A model generated the notes under the pieces. It searched no databases and was not told where the DNA came from. It was given only the letters and a program-made list of their open reading frames with translations. Source: Nocardioides sp. BGMRC 2183 (GTDB taxonomy: Bacteria; Actinomycetota; Actinomycetes; Propionibacteriales; Nocardioidaceae). From it: a stretch of 64,000 nt of DNA. Shown here piece after piece: positions 51,677 to 60,528 of this stretch; position 1 is the stretch's first letter; the number at the start of each line of letters is the position of its first letter. The position numbers were made by a program, and so were the translations under genes. The stretch covers positions 45,175-109,174 of the forward strand of contig VSSA01000014.1 in assembly GCA_008123405.1 (NCBI GenBank). Reading direction: 5' to 3'.

Positions 51677-52345
51677 TCAGGCGTCGGGGGCGCGGTCGTT
51701 GTAGACCCCGGCTGGCAGCTGTCCGCTGAGCTCCTCGATCGCGGCCATGACCCGGTCGGTCAGCTCCCGCCGCGCCTTCCCTGGCGCGACGCCGTCGTAC
51801 TCGCCGGTGACGCGGATCGGGTCACCGAACGAGACGGTGACCGGTGCGCGTCGCGGGACCCGGGTGCCGATCGGCTGCAGGTTCTCGGTGCCGACCAGGC
51901 CGACCGGGACCACCGGGGCACCCGAGGTCAGTGCGAGGTGGGCGACACCGGTGCGGCCCCGGTACAGGCGACCGTCCCGGGACCGGGTGCCCTCCGGGTA
52001 GATGCCGAACGCCTCTCCCCGGCCGAGGACGTCCAATGCGGTCTGCAGCGACTGCATCGCGGCCGCCGAGTCGTCCCGGTCGACGGGGAGCATGCCGAGG
52101 CCCTCGAACCAGGCCCGGGAGAGCCGGCCGCGCCACCCGGTGCCGGTGAAGTAGTCGGACTTGGCCAAGAAGACGACCTTGCGGGGCACGACGATCGGGA
52201 TCACCACGGAGTCGACGAAGCTCAGATGGTTGCTCGCCAGGATCACCGGTCCGGTGGTCGGCACCTTGTCCAGTCCCCGGATCGTGGGACGCCAGAACGC
52301 CTTGGCCAACGGCGGGACCACGGTGTGCAACGTCCGGTACATCAC
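51677..52345 (-). CDS. 1-acyl-glycerol-3-phosphate acyltransferase (PlsC-like)
   Basis: 222-residue PlsC/LPLAT protein that acylates lysophosphatidate. Catalytic HX4D: NHLSFVD (His40, Asp45); glycerol-phosphate motif YPEGTRSRDG (about 116-125); PVVPVGLVGT. No clear transmembrane helix, so peripheral at the membrane. It precedes adnA on the same strand by 69 bp. Several paralogues are usual in actinobacteria, so I give no symbol. Confidence 0.88.
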   Translation of the reverse strand: MMYRTLHTVVPPLAKAFWRPTIRGLDKVPTTGPVILASNHLSFVDSVVIPIVVPRKVVFLAKSDYFTGTGWRGRLSRAWFEGLGMLPVDRDDSAAAMQSLQTALDVLGRGEAFGIYPEGTRSRDGRLYRGRTGVAHLALTSGAPVVPVGLVGTENLQPIGTRVPRRAPVTVSFGDPIRVTGEYDGVAPGKARRELTDRVMAAIEELSGQLPAGVYNDRAPDA

Positions 52346-52442
52346 GCTGCCCGAACCTAGTCGCTACCGGTGGGTCCACCTACTCGGTGTCCACGTCGAC
52401 GGCGGCGGGCCCAGCACCACTTCCTCCACAATCTGCAGCGAC

Positions 52443-52495
52443 ACTCCACAGAAGAACGCGTCCGATCCACAAACTGTGGGTATGTCTGTGGACAA
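52443..52495. promoter_or_regulatory. DnaA-box-like sequences, second site
   Basis: TGTGGACAA (52487-52495) is the exact reverse of TTGTCCACA. Near it are CCACA-AAC-TGTGG (a 5-bp inverted repeat at about 52467-52479) and a weaker ACTCCACA (52443-52450). They lie in the divergent region between plsC and the zinc-ribbon membrane protein. Confidence 0.4.
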
Positions 52496-52515
52496 CACAG
52501 GTCCCGGGGCCCGGT

Positions 52516-52531
52516 TGAGTAGATCTACTCA
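52516..52531. promoter_or_regulatory. Perfect 16-bp palindrome
   Basis: TGAGTAGATCTACTCA, about 55 bp upstream of the membrane protein gene. Operator-like; no regulator can be assigned. Confidence 0.45.
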
Positions 52532-52589
52532 GCACCGATGAGTCGGCACCCCGAGGTACTGATACCCATCTCCTGGCGAAATGAGAAGC

Positions 52590-55058
52590 ATGCGCTACGC
52601 CGATCCCGATCTGTGCCCCGACTGCCGTGACTCGCTGCCGCCCCGCGTCGACTCCTGCCCCCACTGCGGGCTGCGCCTGCGGCACCGCCTCGGGGTGGAG
52701 CTGTTCGGGACCCTCCACCGTGCCGACGACCTGCTCGCCGAACTCCGCGCAGTGAGTACGTCGACAGCGACGCCACCGCCGCCGGCTCCCCCGGTCCCGT
52801 CGGCTCCAGCCGTCCCGCCACCCCCGGCCCGCACGACCTCACCGTTCCCGGCGCCGCCTCCGATGCCGCCGCCCGGCATGACCACCTCCTCGGTGCCGAA
52901 GGTCCTCCTCGGTCTCGGCGCCTTCTGCCTTCTCGTCGCCGCGGTCATCTTCCTGGCGGTCTCCTGGTCAACGCTGGGCGTGGGCGGTCGCACCGCGGTA
53001 CTGGCCGCGCTGACCCTCGGCTTCGGCATCGGCGCGCTGGTCCTGCACCGCTTCGGGCTTCGAATCGCCGGCGAGTCCCTCTCCGTGGTGACCCTCGGCA
53101 TGCTCACCCTCGATCTCTTGGGCGCTGGTGCCGCCGACTGGTTCGGCACGGTCGCCGGGGACACGATGACTGCGGTCGCCGGTGGGTTCGTCGCCCTGGC
53201 CGCGGCCGGGATGGGTGCGCTTCGACTGTCCGGCCGGCCGCACCTGGTCGCGCCCCAGGTGATCGCCGGGATCGCGATCCTGATCGGCTACCTCGGTGCG
53301 GTCTCGGCCACCGATCACCCGCTGTGGACCGGTCACGTGGTGACGGTCCTCTGCATCCTCGCGGTGCTGGGGGCGCGAGCCCTGGGCCTCACCCCGCTGG
53401 CCTGGTCCGTAGCGGCCACCGGTGGCCTGGTCGGCGGGCTCACGCTCCTCGGCGGACTGCTGCTGAGCCTGGACGAACCGACTCTGGAGCACCTCTGGAT
53501 CGATGGGTCGGGCTGGTCGCTGCTCGCTTCGGCCGCTCTGCTGCACGCTCCCGGCGTCGTGCTCCGCCACCGCACGCTCCTGCTGGCCGGCGCCTCGGGT
53601 GCCGCCATGCTCGTCACCGGGGCCGCCACCCTCCCGGTCGTCGACGAGGGCGCGACCACGGTCGGGCTCGTCACTCTCGGCGTGACCGCTGCCTGGACGG
53701 TCGTCCTCGGCGCGGTTCGCTCCGACGCGCGAGTGATCGCGATGGCGCCGGCAGCGACCGGCTCCCTCCTGCTGCTCGGTCAGCTCGTCGCGGCGGCCGG
53801 GGTGGTGGTCGCGCGTTGGGTCGAGGTGGCCGACGGATTCGGTCGGGACTTCGACGTACGTCTCCAGGGCCCCGACCAAGTCGTCGAGCCGCTGATCCTC
53901 GCGCCGTCGGCCCTGGTCGTGGTCCTCGCGCTGGCGCTATTGCTGCCGCAGCGCCAGCGCGGGTGGCTGCATACCTGGGCGCCGGTCACGGGGCTGCTGG
54001 TCGCGCTGGCGGGCACCCTCACCCTCGCCTCGTACGACGTCCCGGTGGCCGCTGTCGCGCTGACCCTCGCCGCGATCGGGGCGGCCGCCACGCTCTGGGG
54101 CGCGAGTCGCCGGCACGACGCGAACGCCGCACTGGTCGGCGCCGGCCTCGCAGTCGGTTTCGTCGGCGACGTCTGCGCGGTGGTCAACGACGCGCTGACG
54201 GTGGCCACCGGTTGCGCCAGCGTCCTCGTCGCGGCGATCGCCACGCTCGCGGCCCGCAACGCCGCGTCCCGCGTCGTCGGCGGCGTCGCGCTGGCACCCG
54301 CGATCCTCACCGTCGTGACCGCAGCCGCATCGTTGACCGACCTGGGCGGCGCCTGGGTCGCGGTGCCGGTGCTGGCGGTGGCCGGCGGGCTCGCGGCGCT
54401 GCTCCCCCGCCTCGAACTCGAGTTCTCCGCGCTCGGCGTCTCCGCTCTCGCTTTGCCGGTCTCGCTCTCACTCGCTGATGCACCGGCACCGCTACTCGCC
54501 CTGTGGCTGGTGGTGCTCGGTGCGCTGACCGGAGCCTCGGGGCTGCTGCACTCGCGACGACGTGCGCTGGTCGCCGCCACCCCGGCGCTGTGGCTCCTCG
54601 CCTCCTGGGTCTGGCTGGTCGACGGCGGCGTCCGGGCTCCTGAGGCCTACACCCTCCCGGCCGCCGCGGTGCTGCTCGGCGTCGGTCTCCACCGGCTGCG
54701 CAGGGTTCCGTCGGCCGGCACCCCCGCAGCGCTGCTGCCGGGGCTACTGCTCGGCACGCTGCCCTCCCTGCTCTGGGTGCTCGAGGACCCGCTCTCGCTG
54801 CGTGCGCTGCTCCTCGGCGCGGCGTGCCTGGGTTTGACGCTGGCCGGCGCCGTACTGCGGTGGAGCGCTCCGCTGGTGGTCGGCGCCACGGTCGGCGCGG
54901 TCCTGGTCTTACGGGAGATCGGCCCCTACGCCGGCGAGATCCCGCAGTGGGTGTGGATCGGACTCGCCGGCCTGATCCTGACGATCGTCGGGATCACCTG
55001 GGAGCGTCAGCTCCTCGAGCTGCGGAAGGCGGTCGGGGCGATCCGTCGGCTGCGCTGA
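52590..55058 (+). CDS. SCO7613 C-terminal-type zinc-ribbon polytopic membrane protein
   Basis: 822-residue protein. An N-terminal zinc ribbon (LCPDCRDSLPPRVDSCPHCGLRL), a Pro/Ala-rich linker (about 55-105), then more than twenty hydrophobic helices to the end. This is the large actinobacterial SCO7613-type family of unknown function. ATG 52590 (MRYADPD) or 52581 may start; neither has a good ribosome site. GC skew and leucine/alanine content are extreme, as usual in the family. Confidence 0.8.
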   Translation: MRYADPDLCPDCRDSLPPRVDSCPHCGLRLRHRLGVELFGTLHRADDLLAELRAVSTSTATPPPPAPPVPSAPAVPPPPARTTSPFPAPPPMPPPGMTTSSVPKVLLGLGAFCLLVAAVIFLAVSWSTLGVGGRTAVLAALTLGFGIGALVLHRFGLRIAGESLSVVTLGMLTLDLLGAGAADWFGTVAGDTMTAVAGGFVALAAAGMGALRLSGRPHLVAPQVIAGIAILIGYLGAVSATDHPLWTGHVVTVLCILAVLGARALGLTPLAWSVAATGGLVGGLTLLGGLLLSLDEPTLEHLWIDGSGWSLLASAALLHAPGVVLRHRTLLLAGASGAAMLVTGAATLPVVDEGATTVGLVTLGVTAAWTVVLGAVRSDARVIAMAPAATGSLLLLGQLVAAAGVVVARWVEVADGFGRDFDVRLQGPDQVVEPLILAPSALVVVLALALLLPQRQRGWLHTWAPVTGLLVALAGTLTLASYDVPVAAVALTLAAIGAAATLWGASRRHDANAALVGAGLAVGFVGDVCAVVNDALTVATGCASVLVAAIATLAARNAASRVVGGVALAPAILTVVTAAASLTDLGGAWVAVPVLAVAGGLAALLPRLELEFSALGVSALALPVSLSLADAPAPLLALWLVVLGALTGASGLLHSRRRALVAATPALWLLASWVWLVDGGVRAPEAYTLPAAAVLLGVGLHRLRRVPSAGTPAALLPGLLLGTLPSLLWVLEDPLSLRALLLGAACLGLTLAGAVLRWSAPLVVGATVGAVLVLREIGPYAGEIPQWVWIGLAGLILTIVGITWERQLLELRKAVGAIRRLR

Positions 55059-55144
55059 GGCAGCCCGACGCGACGTCTCCGCACCCTCGATCCAGCGGGC
55101 AGACCAGTGCACCCCGCTGCGGATCGACCTGCTAGGAAAGGGAC

Positions 55145-55636
55145 ATGGCTACCACTTCTCTCGGCGGCAACCCCGTCACCACCATCGGCGATCTGCCCGC
55201 GGTCGGCGCTGACGCCCCTTCGTTCGACCTCGTCGGCTCCGACTTCAGCGCGGTCAGCCTGACCCCGGGCACCCGCACCGTCCTCAACATCTTCCCCAGC
55301 GTCGACACCGGCGTCTGCGCGGCCAGCGTCAAGAAGTTCAACGAGCTCGCCGCCGGTCTGGACAACACCACCGTGGTCAACGTCTCCGCCGACCTGCCCT
55401 TCGCCCAGGCCCGCTTCTGCGGCGCCGAGGGCATCGAGGACGTCGTCGCCGCCTCGGCGTTCCGCTCCTCCTTCGGCGACGACTACGGCGTTCGGATGGT
55501 CGACGGCAAGTTCGAGGGCCTCTTCGCCCGTTCGGTCGTCGTGATCGACGCCGACGGCAAGGTGATCCACTCCCAGCTCGTCCCCGAGATCGCCACCGAG
55601 CCCGACTACGACGCCGCGGTGGCCGCGCTCTCCTGA
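55145..55636 (+). CDS. tpx: Thiol peroxidase Tpx
   Basis: 163-residue atypical 2-Cys peroxiredoxin reducing hydroperoxides, usually with thioredoxin. Peroxidatic Cys58 ([13 protein letters not shown]) and resolving Cys92 (ARFCGAEG) are both present. GGAAAGGGA precedes ATG 55145. Monocistronic and convergent with the alkyltransferase-like gene, 23 bp apart. Confidence 0.95.
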   Translation: MATTSLGGNPVTTIGDLPAVGADAPSFDLVGSDFSAVSLTPGTRTVLNIFPSVDTGVCAASVKKFNELAAGLDNTTVVNVSADLPFAQARFCGAEGIEDVVAASAFRSSFGDDYGVRMVDGKFEGLFARSVVVIDADGKVIHSQLVPEIATEPDYDAAVAALS

Positions 55637-55659
55637 GCCCCCCTGCACGACGTCCCAGC

Positions 55660-55962
55660 TCAGCGCGGACTCCAGAACGCCGAGCGCACGTCGACCTTCC
55701 CGGACGGGAGGGTTGGCGTGCGCTCGTCGTCGTAGTGGGGGCGAGCCGCCGCCTGGTGGCTGGGCGGCAGGCTGCCGTCGGCCCGGATCACCCGCCACCA
55801 CGGCACCGCGCCACCGTGGTGGGCCATCACGGTGCCGACCTGACGCGGTCCGCCGCCGACCACATCGGCCAGGGCGCCGTAGGTGGTGACCCGACCTGGC
55901 GGCACCTGCTCGACCAGGTCGAGGATTCGCTCGACGTAGTCGGGATCGCGCGCTCCGGGCAT
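55660..55962 (-). CDS. Alkyltransferase-like (ATL/MGMT-type) DNA-binding protein
   Basis: 100-residue single-domain protein of the MGMT fold. GRVTTYGALADVVGGGPRQVG gives the helix-turn-helix with arginine finger (Arg40). Where MGMT has the acceptor PCHRV, this has PWWRVIRADGSL (54-65), with Trp55 in place of Cys, so it binds but cannot repair O6-alkylguanine; ATL proteins flag lesions for nucleotide excision repair. ATG 55962. Confidence 0.88.
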   Translation of the reverse strand: MPGARDPDYVERILDLVEQVPPGRVTTYGALADVVGGGPRQVGTVMAHHGGAVPWWRVIRADGSLPPSHQAAARPHYDDERTPTLPSGKVDVRSAFWSPR

Positions 55963-55986
55963 GGGCCCATCCTGCCCGCAACGGCG

Positions 55987-56013
55987 AGAGCCCCGCCGGT
56001 CAGGCGGGGCTCT
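55987..56013 (-). terminator. Hairpin downstream of moeZ
   Basis: AGAGCCCCGCC (55987-55997) and GGCGGGGCTCT (56003-56013): perfect 11-bp stem, 5-nt loop, in the gap between moeZ and the alkyltransferase-like gene. No T-run. Confidence 0.7.
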
Positions 56014-56122
56014 CAGTGCTCCCTCGGGTGCGACGGGTCGCCCATTGGTGCGTAGCGATGGCGAGCCATCGTTGCCGGACCAACGAGCGCCGGCCGGTGC
56101 GGTTACGCCGGTCGATGGAGCA

Positions 56123-57331
56123 TCAGTACGACGGCTGGCTCGGGTCGATCTGGTTGACCCAGGCGACCACACCGCCGCCGACGTGCACGGCGTCGTCGTA
56201 CCCGGCGCCCTTGAGGACCGCAAGCGCCTCGGCGGAGCGGACACCCGACTTGCAGTGCAGCACCACCTGGGTGCCGGAGTCGACCGACGGCAGCTGCTCC
56301 AGTGCGTTGCCGTTGAGGAACTCGCCCTTGGGGATCAGCACCGAGCCGGGGATCTGGTTGATCTCGTACTCGTTCGGCTCGCGGACGTCGACCAGCACGA
56401 AGTCGCGGCTGCCGTCGGCCCGCTCCTTGAGCATGCCGTCCAGCGTGGCCACCGAGATGGTGGCGTCAGCAGCGGCGTCCGCGGCCTCCTCGGAGACCGC
56501 ACCGCAGAAGAACTCGTAGTCGATGAGCTCGGTGACGTCGGCGTTCTCGCCGCAGAGCCGGCAGTTGGGGTCCTTGCGGACCTTCAGCTTCCGGTACTCC
56601 ATCTCCAGGGCGTCGTAGATCATCAGCTTGCCGACCAGCGGGTCACCGATACCGGTGAGGAGCTTGATCGCCTCGTTGACCTGGATCGACCCGATCGACG
56701 CGCACAGCACGCCCAGCACGCCACCTTCGGCGCACGAGGGGACCATGCCCGGCGGCGGCGGCTCGGGGTAGAGGCACCGGTAGCAGGGGGCGTCCTCTGC
56801 CTGCTTCGGTGCGAAGACCGACGCCTGGCCGTCGAAGCGGTAGATCGAGCCCCACACGTAGGGGATGCCCAGGAAGTACGCCGCGTCGTTGACCAGATAG
56901 CGCGTCGCGAAGTTGTCGGTGCCGTCGACGATCAGGTCATAGCCACCGAAGACGTCGTAGACGTTGTCGTTGTCCAGTCGCTCCGGGTGCAGGACCACGT
57001 TGACCAGCGGGTTGATCTCGGCCACCGAGTCCTTGGCGGACTCGCCCTTGGGTCGGCCGACGTCGGACTGGCCGTGGATCACCTGACGCTGCAGGTTGGA
57101 CTCGTCGACTTCGTCGAACTCGATGATGCCCAGGGTGCCGACACCGGCTGCCGCCAGGTAGAGCAGCGCCGGGCTGCCCAGGCCACCGGCGCCGATCACC
57201 AGCACCTTGGCGTTCTTCAGCCGCTTCTGCCCGGTCATGCCGACGTCCGGGATGATCAGGTGGCGGCTGTAGCGACGAACCTCGTCGACGGTCAGCTCGT
57301 CGGCCGGCTCGACCAACGCGGGAATGCTCAC
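56123..57331 (-). CDS. moeZ: MoeZ: adenylyltransferase/sulfurtransferase
   Basis: 402-residue two-domain protein. A ThiF/MoeB domain (about 20-250; IGAGGLGSPALLYLAAAG nucleotide loop, RYSRHL, zinc pairs CYRC and CRLC) adenylates the C-terminus of MoaD/CysO-type proteins, and a C-terminal rhodanese domain (about 290-400) supplies sulfur through the Cys of HCKSGVRS. GTG 57331 has AGGAG upstream. It would serve molybdopterin (with MoaE, 33675) and possibly other thiocarboxylate pathways. Confidence 0.93.
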   Translation of the reverse strand: MSIPALVEPADELTVDEVRRYSRHLIIPDVGMTGQKRLKNAKVLVIGAGGLGSPALLYLAAAGVGTLGIIEFDEVDESNLQRQVIHGQSDVGRPKGESAKDSVAEINPLVNVVLHPERLDNDNVYDVFGGYDLIVDGTDNFATRYLVNDAAYFLGIPYVWGSIYRFDGQASVFAPKQAEDAPCYRCLYPEPPPPGMVPSCAEGGVLGVLCASIGSIQVNEAIKLLTGIGDPLVGKLMIYDALEMEYRKLKVRKDPNCRLCGENADVTELIDYEFFCGAVSEEAADAAADATISVATLDGMLKERADGSRDFVLVDVREPNEYEINQIPGSVLIPKGEFLNGNALEQLPSVDSGTQVVLHCKSGVRSAEALAVLKGAGYDDAVHVGGGVVAWVNQIDPSQPSY

Positions 57332-57566
57332 GGGGTACTCCTGGTCCTGGGGTGCTGTGCGGTACTGAGGTGGAACACCGGGACCCTCCCCGCTGTTCCC
57401 ACGCCGCCCGGCACCGCTCGGCCTCACGACGTGTACCTCCATGGTCCCGAACCGCGACAAGCCTGCCCTGCTACGTCCCGTCATCCGGACCTCGGAGTAG
57501 GGTTTGGCTACCGATGAGTCACATGTCTCCCGCGAACCGGGGGCGTAGCGCGAGGGAGGCAACGAG

Positions 57567-58202
57567 GTGGTGCGCGAGTCGTACGACGTGGAAGGCGGGC
57601 GACCCCGCGGGCTGCGGCTGCCGCGGCGTGAACGCCGCGCCCAGTTGCTGAACTCGGCGCTGGAGGTGTTCGTCGCCAACGGCTATCACGCCGCGGCGAT
57701 GGACGACATCGCCGAGCGGGCCGGAGTGTCCAAACCGGTGCTCTACCAGCACTTCCCCGGCAAGTTCGAGCTCTACCTGGCGCTCCTGGACGCTTCGTGC
57801 GACCGGATGATCGCCAACTGCCGGGCTGCCCTGGAGTCCACCCAGGACAACAAGCAGCGGGTCGCGGCGGCGATCGATGCGTTCTTCGCCTACGTGGACC
57901 ACGACACGGGCGCCTTCCGGCTGGTCTTCGAGTCCGACCTCACCAACGAGCCGGCCGTCCGCGAGCACATCGATCGGGTCACCGTGGAGTGCGCCGCTCT
58001 GATCGGCGCCGTGATCGAGGAGGACACCGGGTTCCCCGCCGAGGACTCCCGGCTGCTCGCGGTCTCGCTGGTCGGCATGGCCCAGGTGAGCGCGCGGTTC
58101 TGGCTCACCGAGGCCGGAGGGCTCGAGCGCGACCAAGCTGTCGCCCTGGTCTCGGGTCTGGCGTGGCGCGGCATCCGCGGCTACCCCAAGACCGAGGACT
58201 GA
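57567..58202 (+). CDS. TetR-family transcriptional regulator
   Basis: 211-residue TetR regulator. N-terminal helix-turn-helix MDDIAERAGVSKPVLYQHFPGKFELY (about 45-70), helical ligand domain after. It is the TetR gene found beside DUF3107 in actinobacteria (Rv3208-like). GTG 57567 follows GGGAGG; a TAGGGT box (57498-57503) suggests a leader of about 57 nt. Target genes unknown. Confidence 0.9.
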   Translation: MVRESYDVEGGRPRGLRLPRRERRAQLLNSALEVFVANGYHAAAMDDIAERAGVSKPVLYQHFPGKFELYLALLDASCDRMIANCRAALESTQDNKQRVAAAIDAFFAYVDHDTGAFRLVFESDLTNEPAVREHIDRVTVECAALIGAVIEEDTGFPAEDSRLLAVSLVGMAQVSARFWLTEAGGLERDQAVALVSGLAWRGIRGYPKTED

Positions 58203-58314
58203 CGCGGACCCTCGCCTTCTGCGCCGCACCCGGCCCTGCCGGTGAACACCTGCCCCCTAGGCTGATGCCGAGATGGACCGGGCACTCCGTGCCCCGATCA
58301 GGAGGAGATGCACC

Positions 58315-58545
58315 ATGGCCGTTGAGGTCAAGATCGGCGTCGAGAACGTCGCCCGCGAGCTCGTCGTCGAGACCGACCAGGACGCGGAGGCCGTGTCCTC
58401 CGCGCTCAGCGAGGCGCTGACCTCCGAGGGCGGCCTGTTCAGCCTGACCGACACCAAGGGCAAGGTGACTCTGGTGCCGGCCGCCAAGCTCGCCTACGTC
58501 GAGATCGGTCGCAGCGTGAGCGGGCAGGTCGGCTTCCGCTCCTAG
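58315..58545 (+). CDS. DUF3107 protein (TB9.4-like)
   Basis: 76-residue DUF3107 protein: MAVEVKIGVENVARELVVET, LTDTKGKVTLVPAAKLAYVEIG, ending in RSVSGQVGF. Small actinobacterial cytosolic protein of unknown function, always downstream of the TetR gene as here. AGGAGGAG precedes ATG 58315. Confidence 0.93.
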   Translation: MAVEVKIGVENVARELVVETDQDAEAVSSALSEALTSEGGLFSLTDTKGKVTLVPAAKLAYVEIGRSVSGQVGFRS

Positions 58546-58613
58546 CCTCGATCCGTGGATGGCCGACTACTGCGCGGCCCCGCAGCGTCGACGGACGGCA
58601 GTAGGGTGGCCGG

Positions 58614-58964
58614 GTGAGCAAGACACGGACCTATGAGTACGCGCGGCTGTGGGTGCCGCTGTACGACGACGTGTCCGTGGCCGTCACCCGCCCGGTCTAC
58701 CTGATCGAGGCCGACGACGGCTTCGAAGGCTTCGTGGCCGAGAAGAACACCACCCTGATCGCGGTGCTCAACGACCTCGGCCGTCGCGGATGGCGGGTCG
58801 ACACCGTCCCGACCCGGGTGGCCACGCCGTCACCGGAGTTCGGGCTGCTCATCGACGCCACGCTCGACGAGGTGGATGGCCTCGAGGCCGGACCCCACCT
58901 CGGCCACCTGGGCTCCGGGCACGTCTCCGAGTTCGACGTGTTCGGGATGCGCCGCCGCCGCTGA
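58614..58964 (+). CDS. Conserved hypothetical protein
   Basis: 116-residue soluble protein (YARLWVPLYDDVSVAV..., GLLIDATLDEVDGLEAGPHLGHL). No domain recognised. GTG 58614 has TAGGGT exactly at -12 to -7, so the gene is leaderless and separately transcribed from DUF3107. Confidence 0.65.
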   Translation: MSKTRTYEYARLWVPLYDDVSVAVTRPVYLIEADDGFEGFVAEKNTTLIAVLNDLGRRGWRVDTVPTRVATPSPEFGLLIDATLDEVDGLEAGPHLGHLGSGHVSEFDVFGMRRRR

Positions 58965-59004
58965 TCGGTGAAGCCAGACTGGCTCCCAGCACGCCCAAGG
59001 AGTC

Positions 59005-59598
59005 TCAGGTCGAGGGCGGCCGCCAACCGGCGTCGCGACCCATCAGCGCGAGGAGACGGGTCAGGTCGTCCGCGTCCGGCGCGACCGGGCGCACCGACCC
59101 GAACGCGTCGCCGCGCAGCTCCTCTGTCTCCGGCGTCGAGAACGCCCGGGCGAACTCCAGGCAGGCGACCAGCGCGGGCGCATCGACGACGTACCGCTGG
59201 CCGGTGGCCACCGCGAGGTCCCAGCCGTGCACGACGACCTCGTTGAGAGCGACCGCGGCAGCCTCCGCACCGCTCATCTGCACACCACCGGCGCTCGCCG
59301 TCCCCTGGTAGGCGGCAGGATTGCGCCAGGCGTCGGCCAGCATCGCGAGGTCGCGGCCGATCCGGTCGCGCCAGCCGGCCTCCAGACGGCGCGCGTCGCC
59401 GCTGTGCCCACCCTCGGCGTCGAGCCGCGACTTGTGGGCAGCAGCGGTGAACGCCAGCGTCAGACCACCGATGTGGTCGACGAGGTCGCCGACGGCGTAC
59501 GTGGTGCAGGGGGTCGGTGCGGTCAGCTGGTCGTCAGCCACGCCGTCGATCAACCGGGTCATCGTGACGGTGGCAGGACCGAGGTCGAGGAGCTCCAT
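59005..59598 (-). CDS. TIGR03086-type mycothiol-dependent DinB-like protein
   Basis: 197-residue DinB-fold protein of the TIGR03086 / mycothiol-dependent maleylpyruvate isomerase group. A likely metal triad comes from His41 (VGDLVDHIGG) and the NEVVVHGWDLA segment (about 121-131). Members use mycothiol as cofactor for isomerisation or transfer. No aromatic-degradation genes adjoin it, so the reaction is not assigned. Lies 30 bp after the LigD-type polymerase gene. Confidence 0.82.
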   Translation of the reverse strand: MELLDLGPATVTMTRLIDGVADDQLTAPTPCTTYAVGDLVDHIGGLTLAFTAAAHKSRLDAEGGHSGDARRLEAGWRDRIGRDLAMLADAWRNPAAYQGTASAGGVQMSGAEAAAVALNEVVVHGWDLAVATGQRYVVDAPALVACLEFARAFSTPETEELRGDAFGSVRPVAPDADDLTRLLALMGRDAGWRPPST

Positions 59599-59628
59599 GG
59601 GGAGGTCGACCCGCGGCGGTCGCCGAAA

Positions 59629-60528
59629 TCATCGCGGGGCGAAGAGGTCGCCGTGCTCCTCGACCCGCTCGAGCACGGCGGCGAAGCCGAACTGCTCCAG
59701 CGCCAGATCGTCCTCGGCGCCCTCGGCGACCTCGTCCCACGTCAGCGGAGTCGCCACCTGCGGACGTTCGGTGCCGCGCAACGAGTACGGCGCGATCGTC
59801 GTCTTGGAGCCGGCGTTCTGAGACCAGTCGAGGAAGACCTTGCCGCGTCGGCGCGCCTTGGTCATCGTGGCCGTGATCAGCTGCGGATGCTCGGCCTGCA
59901 GCTCCTCGGCCACTGCCTTCGCGACCTCCGATGCCTCCTCCGAGGGCAGGTACGCCGACAGCTCGGCGTAGAGGTGCAGGCCCTTGCTGCCGCTGGTCAC
60001 CGGGCGTGCGTCGAGGCCGCGATCGGCCAAGGCGTCGCGGACCAGCAGACCGACCTCGCAACACTGGCGCAGCCCGGCACCCTCGCCCGGATCCAGGTCG
60101 ACGACCAGTCGGTCCGCCCCACGGGGATCACCGTCGTCATCGACGGTCCACTGGTGCACGTGCAGCTCGAGCGCGGCCAGGTTGACCAACCAGACCAAGG
60201 TGGCGACGTCCTCGATGATCGGGAAGACCAAGGTGTCGCCGTTGCGGCTGGGTCCGCGCGACCCGGTGGTGGGCACCTCGACGGTGCGCACCCACGACGG
60301 GGTCCCGGCCGGCGCGTTCTTCTCGAAGAAGCTCATCGCCTGCACCCCGTGCGGCCAGCGGATCCGGGTCACCGGCCGTCCGGCCAGGTGCGGCAACATC
60401 ACCGGCGCCACCCGGACGTAGTAGTCGAGCACCTCTGCCTTCGTGGTGCCCGTGCTGGGATAGAGCACCTTCTCCAGGTTGGTCAGCTTGAGCGTGCGGT
60501 CCTCGACCTCGACCCAGGTCTCACTCAT
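59629..60528 (-). CDS. LigD-type polymerase domain protein (PolDom)
   Basis: 299-residue archaeo-eukaryotic primase-type polymerase used in NHEJ gap filling. Seen: VVDLDPGEG (metal Asp pair), TSGSKGLHLYAEL, and RRGKVFLDWSQN. Only the polymerase domain; ligase is a separate overlapping gene and no nuclease domain is present. Its ATG overlaps the ligase stop (ATGA at 60525-60528). Confidence 0.92.
   Translation of the reverse strand: MSETWVEVEDRTLKLTNLEKVLYPSTGTTKAEVLDYYVRVAPVMLPHLAGRPVTRIRWPHGVQAMSFFEKNAPAGTPSWVRTVEVPTTGSRGPSRNGDTLVFPIIEDVATLVWLVNLAALELHVHQWTVDDDGDPRGADRLVVDLDPGEGAGLRQCCEVGLLVRDALADRGLDARPVTSGSKGLHLYAELSAYLPSEEASEVAKAVAEELQAEHPQLITATMTKARRRGKVFLDWSQNAGSKTTIAPYSLRGTERPQVATPLTWDEVAEGAEDDLALEQFGFAAVLERVEEHGDLFAPR

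Noticed and set aside
48347-52360. 1337-codon open frame on the plus strand
   Set aside because: It is exactly antisense to adnA/adnB/plsC, has no recognisable domains and biased His/Arg/Gly composition typical of reverse-strand shadows in GC-rich DNA.
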